64,000 bases of DNA from Epiperipatus broadwayi (GCA_028023455.1 JAQFVV010012546.1:1629501-1693500); one strand, 5' to 3'; positions 23,670 to 36,600 are shown, counted from the stretch's first letter. The notes: generated by a model not told the origin, from the letters alone. Made by a program: numbers and translations.

Positions 23670-24241
23670 CTTTAAAATTGTTTAAAAAATATGTTAATTA
23701 TAATAATATTTTAATTCAAAAAACAAATATATACAACACACACACTAATAAAAGCTTGTTTAATACCTTTGAATATATTTCCATGATAAGCTAAGCATGC
23801 TTTTAACTAACTGGTAGTCATACTCATAGCTACCAAAACAGATTTTCTGTTCGTGTCACTTTTTTCCATCTTCTTACACATTTTAATGATGTTGTTCAAT
23901 AAAAGTGAGTTTAATTGGACCATAAATAGCCTGAGAGAAATAAATTCCACAGTAATTCAAGAAGATTTTTTTGTTTCAAACATGTTTTAAAGAACTGGAT
24001 TATTTCTTCTAAAACACACATTGACTTACAAATTTTCTGTTTTTTATGGATATCCATTTTTATTATAATATAATTCCAATCTTTTAAATTTTTTATTGGA
24101 AAAATGTAATTCAAAAAATAAATCATACAACATGTATAGTTTTTTAATACTTATAAATATATTAATATAATATGCTTAGCATGCTTTCAACTAACTAGTA
24201 GTCATACTCATGCAGTATTTTTATTAATGAAAATAATAGAA
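23670..24241. other. AT-rich sequence with a 38-bp direct repeat
   Basis: Positions 23,790-23,827 and 24,174-24,211 both read GCT(A/T)AGCATGCTTT and so on, with three differences over 38 bp, 384 bp apart. The second copy lies 30 bp upstream of the histone pseudogene. I do not recognise the segment between them, which contains only a chance-looking 71-codon minus frame. Confidence 0.7.
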
Positions 24242-24528
24242 ATATATGATCATAGCAAAGGTGGTAAAGCAAAGGAGAAAGTAAGCATTGTTCCATAGGG
24301 CTGGTTTGCAAATTCTCATTGGATGTATTAATCATCAAAAAAAAATATGTTGAACATATAGATATTGGAACCCCTGTTTATTTAGTTTCAATGATGGAAT
24401 TTTTAGTAGATAAAGTGTTGGAGTTAGCGGGAAATGCACCTCATGACAATAAGATAAATAGAATTATTCCCTGGTATTTGCAGTTGGCCAGTTGTAATGA
24501 TAAAGAATTAAATAAACTTCTATCATAG
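24242..24528 (+). pseudogene. Histone H2A pseudogene
   Basis: The 69-codon open part reads like the core and C-terminal region of canonical H2A: GTPVYLVSMMEFL, LELAGNAPHDNK, RIIPWYLQLA and NDKELNKLL correspond to H2A positions of about 45-116. About 35 of 59 residues agree with the conserved H2A sequence as I know it. Upstream, the N-terminal tail is still readable (KGGKAKEKV from about 24,257, then AGLQ near 24,301), but in other frames with an in-frame TAG. The expected ATG is ATA at 24,242-24,244. The frame stops after KLLS, so the rest of the C-terminal tail is missing. NDEELNKLL-type text points to canonical H2A or H2A.X, not H2A.Z. Histone fold proteins package DNA; this copy cannot be expressed as one. 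No intron is seen, and only an A-run of 8 bp follows, so retroposition is possible but not shown. Confidence 0.9.
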
Positions 24529-25778
24529 CATTTGCCTTAGTAAAAAAAATATAGGAATTAATTAAGCTTTCTCTAAATATAAATAATTTCAAGATGGTGA
24601 CGTTATATTGTTATTCTTAGCAAAAGGTAGCTTAATCACTTCTATATTGTTTTCAATATAATAATATTGAATTTTGTTTATGATTATATGCATCTAAATT
24701 GATTATCAATAAAGGGTTGTAAATATAAGACACGGTCGAATTTTTACATAACTGATATAAATTTATGATTAATAGTATCTTATTAATATCTGCCTTAAAT
24801 ATTATTTTCATTTCCAAATTTAAACTCGTTGAGAAAACTAAGCTTTTATTATCATTGGAATCTCATTAAATAGATGGGTCTCTTTATATTTGTATGGCTT
24901 ACTGGAGAGAAGTTATGTAATTATTCGCCTTTAGAAGTTGCTTATATTTTTTCAAATAAAAAGAATGTATCTACGTTTGCAAATTTTTCTTTACTTAGAA
25001 AATATGCATATATATATATATTAGTAAAAATAACTGCTTCATTTATTTTTATATAACTATTTTTTTAAAATTATTCAGTCTTATTACAACTACGTTTAAA
25101 ATACAGCTTTTTAGTCAATGTGTTAAAAAAAATTATGTATGGTACAATATATTCTGAGTTAGTCTTTTTTAAATAAATATTTCTAAAATATCAATCATAC
25201 TTGCTAATGTCAGTTTAGTTGTAAACAAAAGAAGAATTATGTATTGCTTCAAGGAAGTAATTAAAAAGGCGAAAAAAATATAACTTGGTTTATTGATAAA
25301 GAGTTTGTGAAAAATAAATGTTATGGCCATATACAATAAATTACTTTGACAATTTTTTTTTATTCAAATAATTATTTTTAACTATCACAAGTTTTTTTTT
25401 AAAAATTTCACCGTAAATTAATATTTTTATTACATAATGATATTATTTATTTATTTCATATTTTGTAAATTTGAAAGAAATGAAAATGAGATATGTAAGA
25501 AAAAACAACATCAGTTTCATGGCATAAAATTGATCACATTTTTGTATTCAAGCAGTGAAGTGATTGATAGATATTACAATGTGGTGTGATGTTTAGAATT
25601 ATATATGTCAATTATTACATAATTAACATTATTAACTGAATCAGTGTAATTTTATTTATATATACACTCTCAAAAGTATATAGTAAAATGTTAAAAATAA
25701 CATTTATAAAGAAATAATCTTCAATGTGTCTAACCTTAGGTTAGACTTTCTAAAATCATTTTAACTGAAACATACAGA
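24529..25778. other. AT-rich intergenic sequence, no gene seen
   Basis: There are only short chance frames, such as 24,874-25,056 plus, which is rich in Ile, Phe and Tyr. No repeats of note occur apart from short homopolymers. Confidence 0.6.
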
Positions 25779-27160
25779 CTTATTATATACCTGTGTTTAT
25801 ATATGTAATATATAGGGTATATGAGCACAGACTTTCACACGACCCACCACTCTCCACACTATCTCATAACACTGATACACTTGAACACATATATGTTGAA
25901 AAGATAAATAATCACCAATATAGGTATTTCATGCTAAACCAGCAATCATCAGTTGGTCCAGATTACCATCTCTACACATATATGCTATAAGTGCTCAGAT
26001 ATATATTAAGATAGCCAATCCTCATACTATGTTCTGTGTATGAGGGGTCAGATTGACCTTAGGTTAACATGGGTGTGACAAGAATCTCGGCCTTATGGTG
26101 GCCTTTGAGCATTCCATCATCAGATTTTCAATTGGATGGACAGTTGACGAGTTGGATTGTGGAATAAATTGAAGCTTGTCCATTAAAGTATGAGGATTGG
26201 CTATCTTAATATATATCTGGGCACTTATAGCAAATATTGTAGAGATGGTAATCTGGACCAACTGATGATTGCTGGTTTAGCATGAAATACGTTTATTGGT
26301 GATTATTTATCTTCTCAACATATATGTGTTCAAGTGTATCAGTGTTATGAGATAGTGTGAAGAGTGGTGGGTCGTGTGAAAATCATTTAAATAAACATGC
26401 AAATAACACCCGTTTTTTTATTAACGCAAATTCACCAATCACATCAAAATGGTTTATTTTTATCTAATCTATGCATTATTATATGATTAGTAAATCAATC
26501 ATTTGAGCATATGAAAGTACTATCATTATAAAACATACTTGTTATAACCCTATAAGTAAATAACTTCTATTAAACATGTAGCACTAAAAATATGTTTTAT
26601 GAAAAAATAATACTCAAATGCACGTATCATAAGAATAATATATATATATATTGGAAAAATATTTATTTATAAATATTATTATCTATTCTCAGCCTACATA
26701 TTTAATAACTGTTTTTATGGAGCTGCTAAAATTATTAAACTATTATGCATATCAATATATATCTATATAAATCTAAGGCGAATTCTTGATACTTGAACTT
26801 TAAGTCATTTTAGTAATACAAATATTTATTAAAGTTTATAATATATAGGGTATATGAGCACAGACTTTCAGATGACCCATCACTCTCCACTCTATCTAAT
26901 AACACTGATACACTCAAGCACAAATATGCTGAAAAGATAAATAATCACCAATATACGTATTTCATGCTAAACCAGCAATCATCAGTTGGTCCAGATTATC
27001 ATCTCCCACACATATATACTATAAGTGCTCAGATATATATTAAGGTATATGTGCTTGAGTGTATCAGGGTTATTAGATAGAGTGGAGAGTGATGGGGCAT
27101 CTGAAAGTCTGTGCTCATATACCCTATATATTACATATATAGATACAGGTATAAAATAAG
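25779..27160. mobile_element. Composite foldback of a ~300-bp repeat module
   Basis: The outer ends are inverted copies: 25,779 onward (CTTATTATATACCTGTGTTT, then TATAGGGTATATGAGCAC) pairs with sequence ending at 27,160. Inside are at least three copies of one module: forward 25,811-26,028, reverse 26,089-26,383 and forward 26,844-27,043, followed by a short reverse piece 27,044-27,130. Shared phrases include CAGCAATCATCAGTTGGTCC and GTGCTCAGATATATATTAAG. The longest copy (26,089-26,383) and the lone copy at 42,440-42,713 define the module end GATGATGGAA(T/C)GCTCAAAGGCC. No protein is encoded, and the small frames here simply read the repeat. Confidence 0.85.
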
Positions 27161-27418
27161 CCTGTGTTTAAGTTATTAAAATTTATAATGTAATTTTAAA
27201 TTTTAAATAGTAATTACGAAGAACCTAAGCAATGGCAAGCTATCACCAAAAATAATCAAAAGTTATCAATTAGTTGTACTTTATTATTTTTTGGTAGAAA
27301 ATTTACATACAACTTTAATAAGAAAATGAAATTATTTTGACAATGTTAATTAACAATTGATCAAATTGATCACAAGAAATTTTGCCAATGAATGTGGTAA
27401 TATTTTTTTTAAAGAGTA
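27161..27418. other. AT-rich spacer, no gene seen
   Basis: I see no supported feature between the composite foldback and the first triplet microsatellite. Confidence 0.6.
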
Positions 27419-27510
27419 ATATAATAATAATGATAATAATAGTAGTAGTAGTAGCAATAGTAGTAGTAGTAGTAATCATAATAATAATAGTAACAATAAT
27501 AATAATAGGC
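27419..27510. repeat. Mixed (AAT)n/(AGT)n microsatellite
   Basis: Runs of AAT and AGT triplets with a few interruptions. Translations of both strands give runs of Ile, Val or Thr that are not real proteins. Confidence 0.92.
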
Positions 27511-28160
27511 AACAACACTGGAAGGCATCCATCCACATTTACCCCAAAATTACAGCAGCTAAAAGCAAAGATAACAACATAATCTCTCACTCCCCGGATA
27601 TTTTCATGGCCACTTGGTCACTCCTTAGAGAATAGTTTATCCTATAAGCTTTCTCAACCACATTAGTCAATAGTAACAATCTTCTTAGATATCTCATTTG
27701 TTTCATGCTCCAACTATCTGCATGAAAGGCTATGTTCCAGACAACCTCATTAGATTAGTCCAATAACATAAAAGGCTGCCTAACTGGACCAATCAAGCTT
27801 CAGACAAATGAATTTCCATTCAAATGATATCAAACTTTTTTATCCTATGGTATGCTGAACAAAAAAGTATCATTAATGAGAATCAGTTATAATTACAAAT
27901 GTCCACACACACACACACACATATATATATATCATGAAATATGTATATAAAATCTATGTTCATATAATTGTACTGTAATCAGCTTTGTTAACCAGATTTA
28001 TACAATAACCAACAATCAATTAAACTCATTCTAGTATTACTGTAAGCCATATCACTCTAATTTAAACCATGTTAGTTATATTTGAAATGCCTTTGTAACC
28101 CTGGCAAATGTGTGTAAACCTATATAACATCATTTTTGGTTAATAAAGTATATTGCTAAA
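27511..28160 (+). other. Possible retroposon body between triplet microsatellites
   Basis: This is a less biased 650-bp segment (except a (CA)n(TA)n tract at 27,905-27,932). It ends with GGTTAATAAAGTATATTGC, containing an AATAAA-type signal, just before a long triplet tract. A body ending at a microsatellite tail is typical of SINEs and some LINE 3' ends. I cannot identify the family, and no box A/B promoter is evident. Confidence 0.3.
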
Positions 28161-28483
28161 ATGTAATGATAATAACAACAATATTAAGAAAAATGCTACT
28201 ACTACTATTATTACTACTACTAGTGATTCTACTGCAACTGCTACTGCTATTACTACTACTGCTACTACTACTACTACTACTACTATGACTACTACTATGA
28301 CTACTACTACTACTACTACTACGACTACTACTATGACTACTACTACTACTACTACTACTATTACTACTACTACTATTACTACTACTACATACATACATAA
28401 TAATAACTAACAATACATACATACATAATAATAATAATACATAATAAAATAATAATAATAATAATACATAATACATACTAATA

Positions 28484-28527
<44 letters not shown>

Positions 28528-28535
28528 TTCTCTAT
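28160..28535. repeat. Compound (ACT)n/(AAT)n/(ACAT)n microsatellite
   Basis: About 375 bp of ACT triplets with ATT, ATG and GCT variants, then ACAT repeats, then a clean AAT run at 28,486-28,527. The three overlapping open frames here encode only poly-Val, poly-Ser or poly-Thr and are artefacts. Confidence 0.95.
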
Positions 28536-28884
28536 TGAGTGCATACTTTATTCTTTTATGAGTGAATGCTGCTCCTAATATTTAAGTATAAAGATTTAAA
28601 AATAGTAATCATTAAGGATTGCAAAATAAAATCATTGGCATCGTAAATAATTGATTAGGTATATAATCTTTGACTAATTACTCAACAAATGTTTGAGGAA
28701 AGAACAGAATTATGTAAAGTAAAAAAAAAAACTATAATATATATTGCAGTTATTCACTTTAACATATATTTTAAATGACTAAAATAATAAATATCTGCAC
28801 TAGGATTAATTATTTTCGTCATTAATTGATATTATTACTGTTACATAATATATACACCAACCACAAACTGCTCATAGTTTACTG

Positions 28885-28938
28885 ACTGGTGGTAATGTGA
28901 TATATATATATATATATATATATCACATTACCACCAGT
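28885..28938. repeat. Perfect 54-bp palindrome with TA core
   Basis: ACTGGTGGTAATGTGA, then TA repeats, then TCACATTACCACCAGT forms a hairpin with perfect 27-bp arms. A TA/GT microsatellite follows (28,938-28,962). Confidence 0.95.
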
Positions 28939-28962
28939 ATATATATGTGTGTGTGTGTGTGT

Positions 28963-31900
28963 CTGTATCAGGGGCTGAAATCAGCCTACTGACATGATCA
29001 TAGTTGGATGATAGTGAAATAATCTTTACATTACCATAAATGTTAGTCAGTTTGATCTTCTTTTACCATTCCTTATCTCCTAGACCTCCAACTTTGTCTT
29101 TTGATTTTAATAACCAAATGAATATTAAAATATGTAAAACACTTGAAATTGAGAAAATAGTGATACAACCTATCACTATCATTGTTTTATCTTAGTGGTG
29201 ATTTTATGTCATCACAACAACAATTTAATAGACATATAAAACTGATTTTCACCAAAATATTCAAATGTAGAACAATTTAATCTAAACTGACCTGTTACAT
29301 AATATTTTCTTGCATTACTATGCCTGATAGATTTGTAATTTAAACAGAAAAAAATAGATATCATCACCTTAAGGATAATGTAGTAGAATATTGTAGTATT
29401 AAAGTTAAATATTTTATAATTTTTTAAAAGACAAATATATGGAATGTACAAGCAATGTGCAATGTAAACTGTTTAAGACATAAACATAATATATGACTTT
29501 TAAATGAAATAATTGTCAAAAGTTGTAATTGGTATATGTAGTCTTAATAGAACTGGTCTAGTAAAGAAAAAATTATCTTATAAATATCTACTATAAGTTA
29601 TAATTGGAAGAAGAGTTCAATAACTAAATGATCTACATGGTATTAAAATCAATAGGATGTGTATTTGAAATCTTACATTATTGATATTTATAAATATATA
29701 AAAAAGGAGAATATCAAAAATTAGTTTGTGCAATGCCATATATATTCATTTTGGCAAAGCCTTAGCTCAAACATTAGATTAAAAAAATTTAAAAAACGAC
29801 TTAATATTGGTTATAGTATCAATATAAATAAAACATGTTTTGGGAAAATCTAATACACTGATACTTGACATATAGACTATAATCCAAAGTTATTGTAAAT
29901 AATGGTATTAACTCTGTGAATTCATATACATGAGTTATCAATACTATTTTAAGGGAATATTAAAGTATTATAAAGTACCTGGGAAATATCCATGCTTTGG
30001 ATGTCATAAAATTATTCATAAAATATAAAGTAGAATATAAAGCAAATGAGTATTATATATTTTAAGAACATTCCATATATTATAATACAATAATATTAGG
30101 GTAGCAGTAACATAAAAAGATTATATTTAAAATAAACTGCTAGAGAATTTGTTGTTTATTATTTAAAATCAATTACTATTCATGTAGGATGCCAAAAGCT
30201 ACAGTGATTTAAATTTGATTTTTAAGTTAATTGTGATAACTGTGATGTATAGTTTTGTGAGAAGAGTGTTATAAATCTTAAAAAAATATGTTCTTAATAT
30301 TGTTTCTTTGGTAGAGATTGTATTAATAATTATTTAATTAAAAATATAATTTTTTGCTTAATTTAATAATTAAATGAATGACTTATATGGATTCACCACT
30401 TTTAAAAATGATCCATACCAATTGATATTATTTTACATTTTAATGATTATATTAAATTAATACCTGAATCAAAATAATTTTATAATTCGACTTAACCAAA
30501 TGTCTAACAACCTTTTTTATGATAATGATGATAATGATTTTTTGGATATCATTACAAGACTTCAGAAAAACTGCATTTCATGATATATCCTATTTATTCA
30601 ATTAGAGATGATTGAGTTCAATGAGTTTTAATTATTTTTTTGATCCTTAAAAACAGAATGACTGCAGTTCTTAATCTGGTTTCTGAATACATTTTAAACC
30701 CTGATGGTTAAACATTAGTTTCAAAACTATTGTATTTTTTTCTTTTTAGAAATATACAAACCCATGATGCTATGCTTTATTATAAAAGAAATAGAAAAAG
30801 CTGTAGTAATTATAAGAAAATATCATTGTTATTAATTATAACAAACATTTTTTTTAAGAATTATTTTGAACATTTTGTTCCCAATAATAAATAAATGATT
30901 ATCAGATATGTACAACTTTTGGAAATTGAAAAGTGCTGTAAATATGATTGTTATGTTAGGAAAATGCTAAACAAAAGTATCATATAGAAGGACATGGTAT
31001 ATACATAACACATCAATTTGATCAGGGCACCGATTTCATTAATGATTAGAATTGTGTCAATATTATAACTAATTGATATGTTGATATTTATTCATATTAT
31101 ACAACTGCACTACATGGTGATATGAACAGTAATATTGCTTCTGCAGGTGTGAAATTTTAGACATTTGAGACTTAAAATGGTATAAAACAAACATTCTTCT
31201 AATTTTTAGATAATTGTATTTGAAAGGCCATAAAAAATACTACATGAATCAAGTATCAAGATGAGGTATAGATTGGTTGGGAGGGGTTAACTAGAGCTGA
31301 TTAAAATTAATAACCATTTTCATGGCTCTTGGATTCATTTTATAGTCAATGATTATGTTATTTTTGATAATTCAGTGGAATAATATACACAAAATGATTT
31401 ATATTTTGCATACAATCTTAAAAAAATGATTAAAAATTGATGGTAAAATATGGGAGTTCTGTCATTAATCCAAATAATAAACAATTTCAAATGTTGCCAA
31501 TGCTCATTTATCAATCTGGGATTTGATATCTGGTTTATGTGATATAGTTGTTTTAAACAAATTTTTACAGTATAGACAGTTTATCTTGTCTCTCTCAAAT
31601 GTTATTTATCAATGAATTCATATTGCACAATGGAATAATAATCAGACAAGTTTATTTGATTTAAGTTACATTAAACTTTATTAATAAATGAATCAATTAT
31701 ATAATATATATATATATAAGTCTACAATCTAATTACATGTACAATAAATCATTAATTGACAATAATTCCATATTTAAATATGTGATTACCTATTAATATT
31801 TAATTATATAATACCAAATATAATATATATATATAAGTCTATGTAACATAAATAAGTTACGGAACATTCATATATATCCAAGATACAAGAGAGTTTAATA

Positions 31901-32200
31901 TATGCATATTCTTCTATACTTTATATATATATATATATATATGTAACAGTATATAAATATGCCGTTACATTATTTTAAAACTAAAATAAAAAGATCGTGA
32001 ATAAAAATTGATTTATTAAAATGAAAAAAAAAACTTAACTTAAAAACTGAAAATTAAAAGTTATGTAATGTATATATAGATCGCACAGATAGGAAACTTT
32101 GAAGGCTTTTAAAAATAAAAGCATTTGAAAGTATTTTTTTTTTGTAAAAAAAAATTAAAAATATAAAGATTGATATTTTAAAAATAGAAATAATGTTGAT
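28963..32200. other. AT-rich intergenic sequence, no gene seen
   Basis: The stretch is long and monotonous. Short TA tracts occur at 31,701-31,717, 31,822-31,836 and 31,921-31,942; the first two are each followed by AAGTCTA, a small direct repeat. A minus frame at 29,212-29,451 is AT-codon rich with no known domain. Confidence 0.6.
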
Positions 32201-33060
32201 TTCCATAGTCTTAGAAAATGGAAATGATTCTCTTATTAGTGAAATGATTGTTCAAAAGCAAGCTAACTCGTGAGGCATGTAAAATAAATTAAATGGTCAG
32301 ATAAGAGAATACAAAGGAATTAAATGACCAATGCAAACACGAAAATGAAAGCATGGACCATAACTGAAACATGAATGGATTAGTGACGTCTTGCTCGTTG
32401 AATCTCAAGATCTGATGATAAGAGGCCTGAAGAAATATAAAAGCAAAATGATTATTATAATTGTTATCTGAGAGCTGATTATGAATATGTTGTTATAACT
32501 GGCTATATTGCAGATTTTCATGATGTGGAAGTCTGCAATAAGTTTGATTTTCCGGACAACCAGCTGAGGCCTCAGGATGACAGTTCCTGACCAAATGAGT
32601 GGCAAATAACAGTTTCATTTCAAAGAATGACAAAATCTACAAAAGTGATCATGAAGACGGATCCCTAAAATCTGCTCAATCTGTAACGTATGAACTCTAG
32701 TGTCTATTTAATAAGAACTTTCTTAAAAATTGCGATTAATTAATAGCTGAAAATAAGAACTCTTATCTGATTTAAAAAATGCAAAATCAATTATTAATAT
32801 TCTTTTATGTGGATGTTTAAGCAATCATTTCCATTTCATTTTTTTTTTGTGCATGTATATTATGTTCTAATTAAAAGTTACATTAACGTTGGGAGGGTTC
32901 GATTTCATTACCTGATATGTATGTGTTTTGCTGTCAGTTGCTTCACTTACCCCTTTGAATGACTCGATTTGTTTTTGGGAAAACTTTGTATGGGAAGGAC
33001 CGTTAGTAGCACATGCATCTCGGTAAAATAGAAATTCACCCTCAGAAATATCCATCTGTG
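32200..33060. other. Less biased island with exon-like signals
   Basis: Base composition and word content differ from the flanks. On the plus strand, after CTATATTGCAG at 32,513, a frame runs to TGA at 32,590 and reads FHDVEVCNKFDFPDNQLRP. On the minus strand, 33,055-32,951 is exon-like (separate entry). The opposite strands are open in places too, so the direction is unclear. It might be a conserved exon, a regulatory element or an unidentified repeat. Confidence 0.3.
32951..33055 (-). CDS. Candidate coding exon, 35 codons, function unknown
   Basis: The minus strand has GACTGCACAG directly before ATG at 33,055, an open stretch of exactly 35 codons, and then GTAAGTG, an excellent splice donor (plus CACTTAC at 32,944-32,950). 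The peptide (MDISEGEFLFYRDACATNG and so on) has a balanced composition unlike the AT-driven chance frames elsewhere. I recognise no domain. The complementary strand also has an open stretch bordered by TTGCTGTCAG at 32,939 and a weaker GTAAAAT. I place it as a tentative exon only. Confidence 0.25.
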
Positions 33061-33195
33061 CAGTCTATTTAAGTAGTAATGTGAATTTAAATTTAAAAAA
33101 ATTATTAATGTAAAATCTAAAATAAATTTATTCCTCAATTTTAAATGTGCGTTAATAAATAAAATCTATTGTGTGTTAATTACTGGCAGTGGCTT

Positions 33196-33213
33196 ATTTT
33201 TTTTTTTTTTTTT
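33196..33213. repeat. Poly-T run
   Basis: An uninterrupted T-run. It could be the complement of a retroposon poly-A tail with its body to the right (33,214-33,415, which contains GGCGCC and is less AT-rich), but I cannot identify such an element. Confidence 0.5.
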
Positions 33214-33420
33214 ATATTGAAATATAATTGGATAAGAATTTATATTATATTAATCTCTGCTACTCCTTGAGCTAGTGGCAAGGGCAAATGGTCAATAAAA
33301 GAAGAGTTGGATTTTTAACAGCGCATATCTGCCTACTTTATAAATTTTTCTAGGTTTGAATGGCCTAGATGGCGCCCTGTCGGCAGATACTTTATGAGAA
33401 CAATTTCAGTGACCGTTAAA

Positions 33421-33632
33421 ATATATACATATATATATGTATGTTCTTAATAATATATATATATATATTTCATATGATGGAATTAGAATCCATTATGTTG
33501 CCTTAATAAAATACTTTAATAAAAATATAAACAATTATTATAGACATCTTGAAAAGGTTCATTTTGAACGAAAATTGATTCGATGTAATAAATTAAATAT
33601 TTATTAATGTAGTTGTCTATAATATTTGTTTA

Positions 33633-33678
<46 letters not shown>
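33421..33678. repeat. TA-rich tracts at the left edge of repeat copy B
   Basis: Short TA tracts lie at 33,421-33,470, and a clean (TA)n of about 42 bp lies at 33,637-33,678, ending directly at ATTGTACCC, the left end of copy B. Confidence 0.9.
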
Positions 33679-33682
<4 letters not shown>

Positions 33683-36600
33683 ACCCTTACTTCTCGATGT
33701 ATAAATATAATTTGAAATACGACTAGCTCAATTAAAATTATAATGCTTAATTAAAATTTGCATATCTATTTTTAATTACTTTTATATTATCATATTCTAC
33801 TTAAATTTATCATTAATTATCAAATCAATATAATTCTATAGTATGTACTAATTAAATAAGTATTTTTAAAATCATGAGACTGTGAAGTAAAGTTACAAAG
33901 TAATAAGTAGATTTACATTGAGTCAATATCTTCCAAACATATTATCTCAATGGCATAAGAATACTATCACCTCCTTATTAACTTACTACTACCTCTATAG
34001 CATTCTTATGGCTTTTAAATAAAATAAATTATCTTTAATAATAATAAAATAAATAAATCTTAACTTTTAATTTTTAAAATATAATTAAATAATCTCAGGT
34101 TCTTCTAATTATCTTAAAGTAATGATAACTCATGTAAATAAGTACGATATGGGATTTTATATCAAACCTAAATACACCTAACTTATTCTAATAATAATAT
34201 AATACTAATCTTAGAGTATAACTTAATCTTATCTATTTCTGTTATATCATCAATCATTAAATAAATAATCATATGTATATCTTTTATTTTCATATAGCAT
34301 CTTAATTCTGGAATAGATCAAAATTTTATAATTTAATAATCTGTGGCAATAAATAATATTGTACTCTTATATTATGCATTATAACCACTCTATGACCATT
34401 GTAATATGATGTAATAATGTCAATCAATTCTTATAAATGATAATCAGGAAAATATTGTATTTATTTCTAAAATAATATTAATAAATTCACATTGTGCAAA
34501 TATTATGTTTATTCAAATTATCTGCTGTCAAATGCTGTGGTGCAAAATAATGAACTCGACACACTTTTAAAACAAATTAAACAAATTTATTTACATTAAC
34601 TTTGATTAAGAATTTATTTACAATATTTACAGTTCAAATTATGAAAAAAAATAAAGAAAATAAAATAAGAAAATAATAATACAATATGTTTACATTGTTA
34701 TTAACTCATACTCCTAATAAGTAATTATACATCTTTTAAAATGCTGTACTAATAACATTGAAGTATATTTTCAAAACTTAGACTTTAAATAAATATCAGT
34801 GAACTTCAATTATTACACAGAAAAATTTATGTAAATAATATTTATGTAGCATATGTAAACAATTAAACTTTACTAATTAAATTGCTACATCACTTAAGTA
34901 TTACTGTTACTTATTTCATCATGTACTAGTATGTGTTCACTCTACTATTAGTACTATTCTAATAGCATAATATAAAACTAATGTATCTTTATAATGTAAT
35001 AAAAAATAATTGATTATAATTTTATATTTCACTTATTGCAATTCATGTTACATGTTTTATCAAATATGCATTACATATATGTACTGTTAAAATAATAATA
35101 TTTAAAATTATTCATCAATTTCAAATTCATAAAATATTATATTAGATAAATTCTATGATTCTTTTCTATGTAAAATTATTACTTTACTTTATGTGTAATA
35201 CTACTCCTTCTTAATAAATTTCTATTTATAAAACATCCTCTAAACTTATTTAAAATTTCCGGAAAAACAACTTTCAACTTTAAATAAAATACTAATTCCA
35301 AATTATTTATGCTTCATTATCTATACTTGGTAAACTTTCAACCTAAATATAAACTTCTCCATAAAACTTAACGTAATTTATCCAATAAAACAACAGTAAA
35401 ATATAGACTTTGAAATCTCTTCCTAACTTGCAATACAATAATTACTTATGACTAATAAATATAATTCTAATACTATAACATAAAACAAAATATCAAAATT
35501 TATCTACGAAAGAATCATATAATTATTTCTAAGCTTCTTATGTAATGTTGTATCATATTTATATCATAAATTCAAATTATGCATATTTAAATAAAACTAT
35601 CACTGCCAATATAATGTGTGTGTATTTTTAAAATAATCATACATTCATTCAAACAACATAATATTTGGTTGATCTAAAGAAAACATATTAAATACATTAA
35701 AATTATTATTATTATACAATTTTTACCATCAATAATGATTTAATGTACAGTCCATCTTCCAATTCTCTTCGGAATTACAGCTTCATAAAATAATTCACAT
35801 TTATTCTCACAATCATTCTTTAATATATATTCCGTGTTATATTAATTATAAAATAAATTTATGCAATTAATTATATTATATTACTTTAGTTATTATTTTA
35901 AGAAATGTACCTATCTTATTTTTAATAGATTAATAATATTTAACTTTTATATTAGATAAATAAAACAAAATTCATATTACATAAATCCAGCGATGTTTCC
36001 TTTTCACCATAAAGTTCTTTAATCGTAGGCACATATTCACTAGAACACCATTTCCTGTTTCCGGTCCACCACGTGTTTTTTAAAAGTTTATGAAAAACGA
36101 AAATGTTCTTTTTTTAAAAATAAGTTCCCCACAAGAAAATAAAATAAAATTAAAATAGTTTATAGGATCCTGATTTAGTTATTTTTAAAATATTATTCAA
36201 AAGTTATTATTTTAGCTTAGTCTTTAGTTTTATGAAAAACTATCATTTAATTATTTTAAATTAACTGGGACGTCCACATATTTCTTGCGCATTTTTAAAC
36301 AAAAACATCCAGGTAAGAATAAACTTCTTTATTTATAAAACGGCCAGCGTTTAAATTATTTCAATATAATAATCCCATTATATTAAGATTTTTAGCTAAT
36401 TATATTTCAATCGACTTGCTTTTATAATTATCAACATTCAGTCTTTTAAACATAAAGACTTAACAAGGCAAGTATTTATAAAACTACTTTCATTTTTAAT
36501 ATCTTTACTTAAGATATATTTTTAAATTTATAGCTTGCAAAAATACTTTCTTCATAAGAAGTATTTTATTCTTTAAAATATCTATTTTCTAATAGGCAAT

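Noticed and set aside
25793-25990. A peptide shared between 25.8 kb and 42.4 kb (NNHQY-YFMLNQQSSVGPDYH type)
   Set aside because: The DNA module is shared, the frame is not kept in the reverse or 26.9-kb copies, and no family is recognised.
28140-28476. Overlapping frames encoding poly-Val, poly-Ser and poly-Thr proteins
   Set aside because: They are translations of a triplet microsatellite and are open on both strands for that reason.
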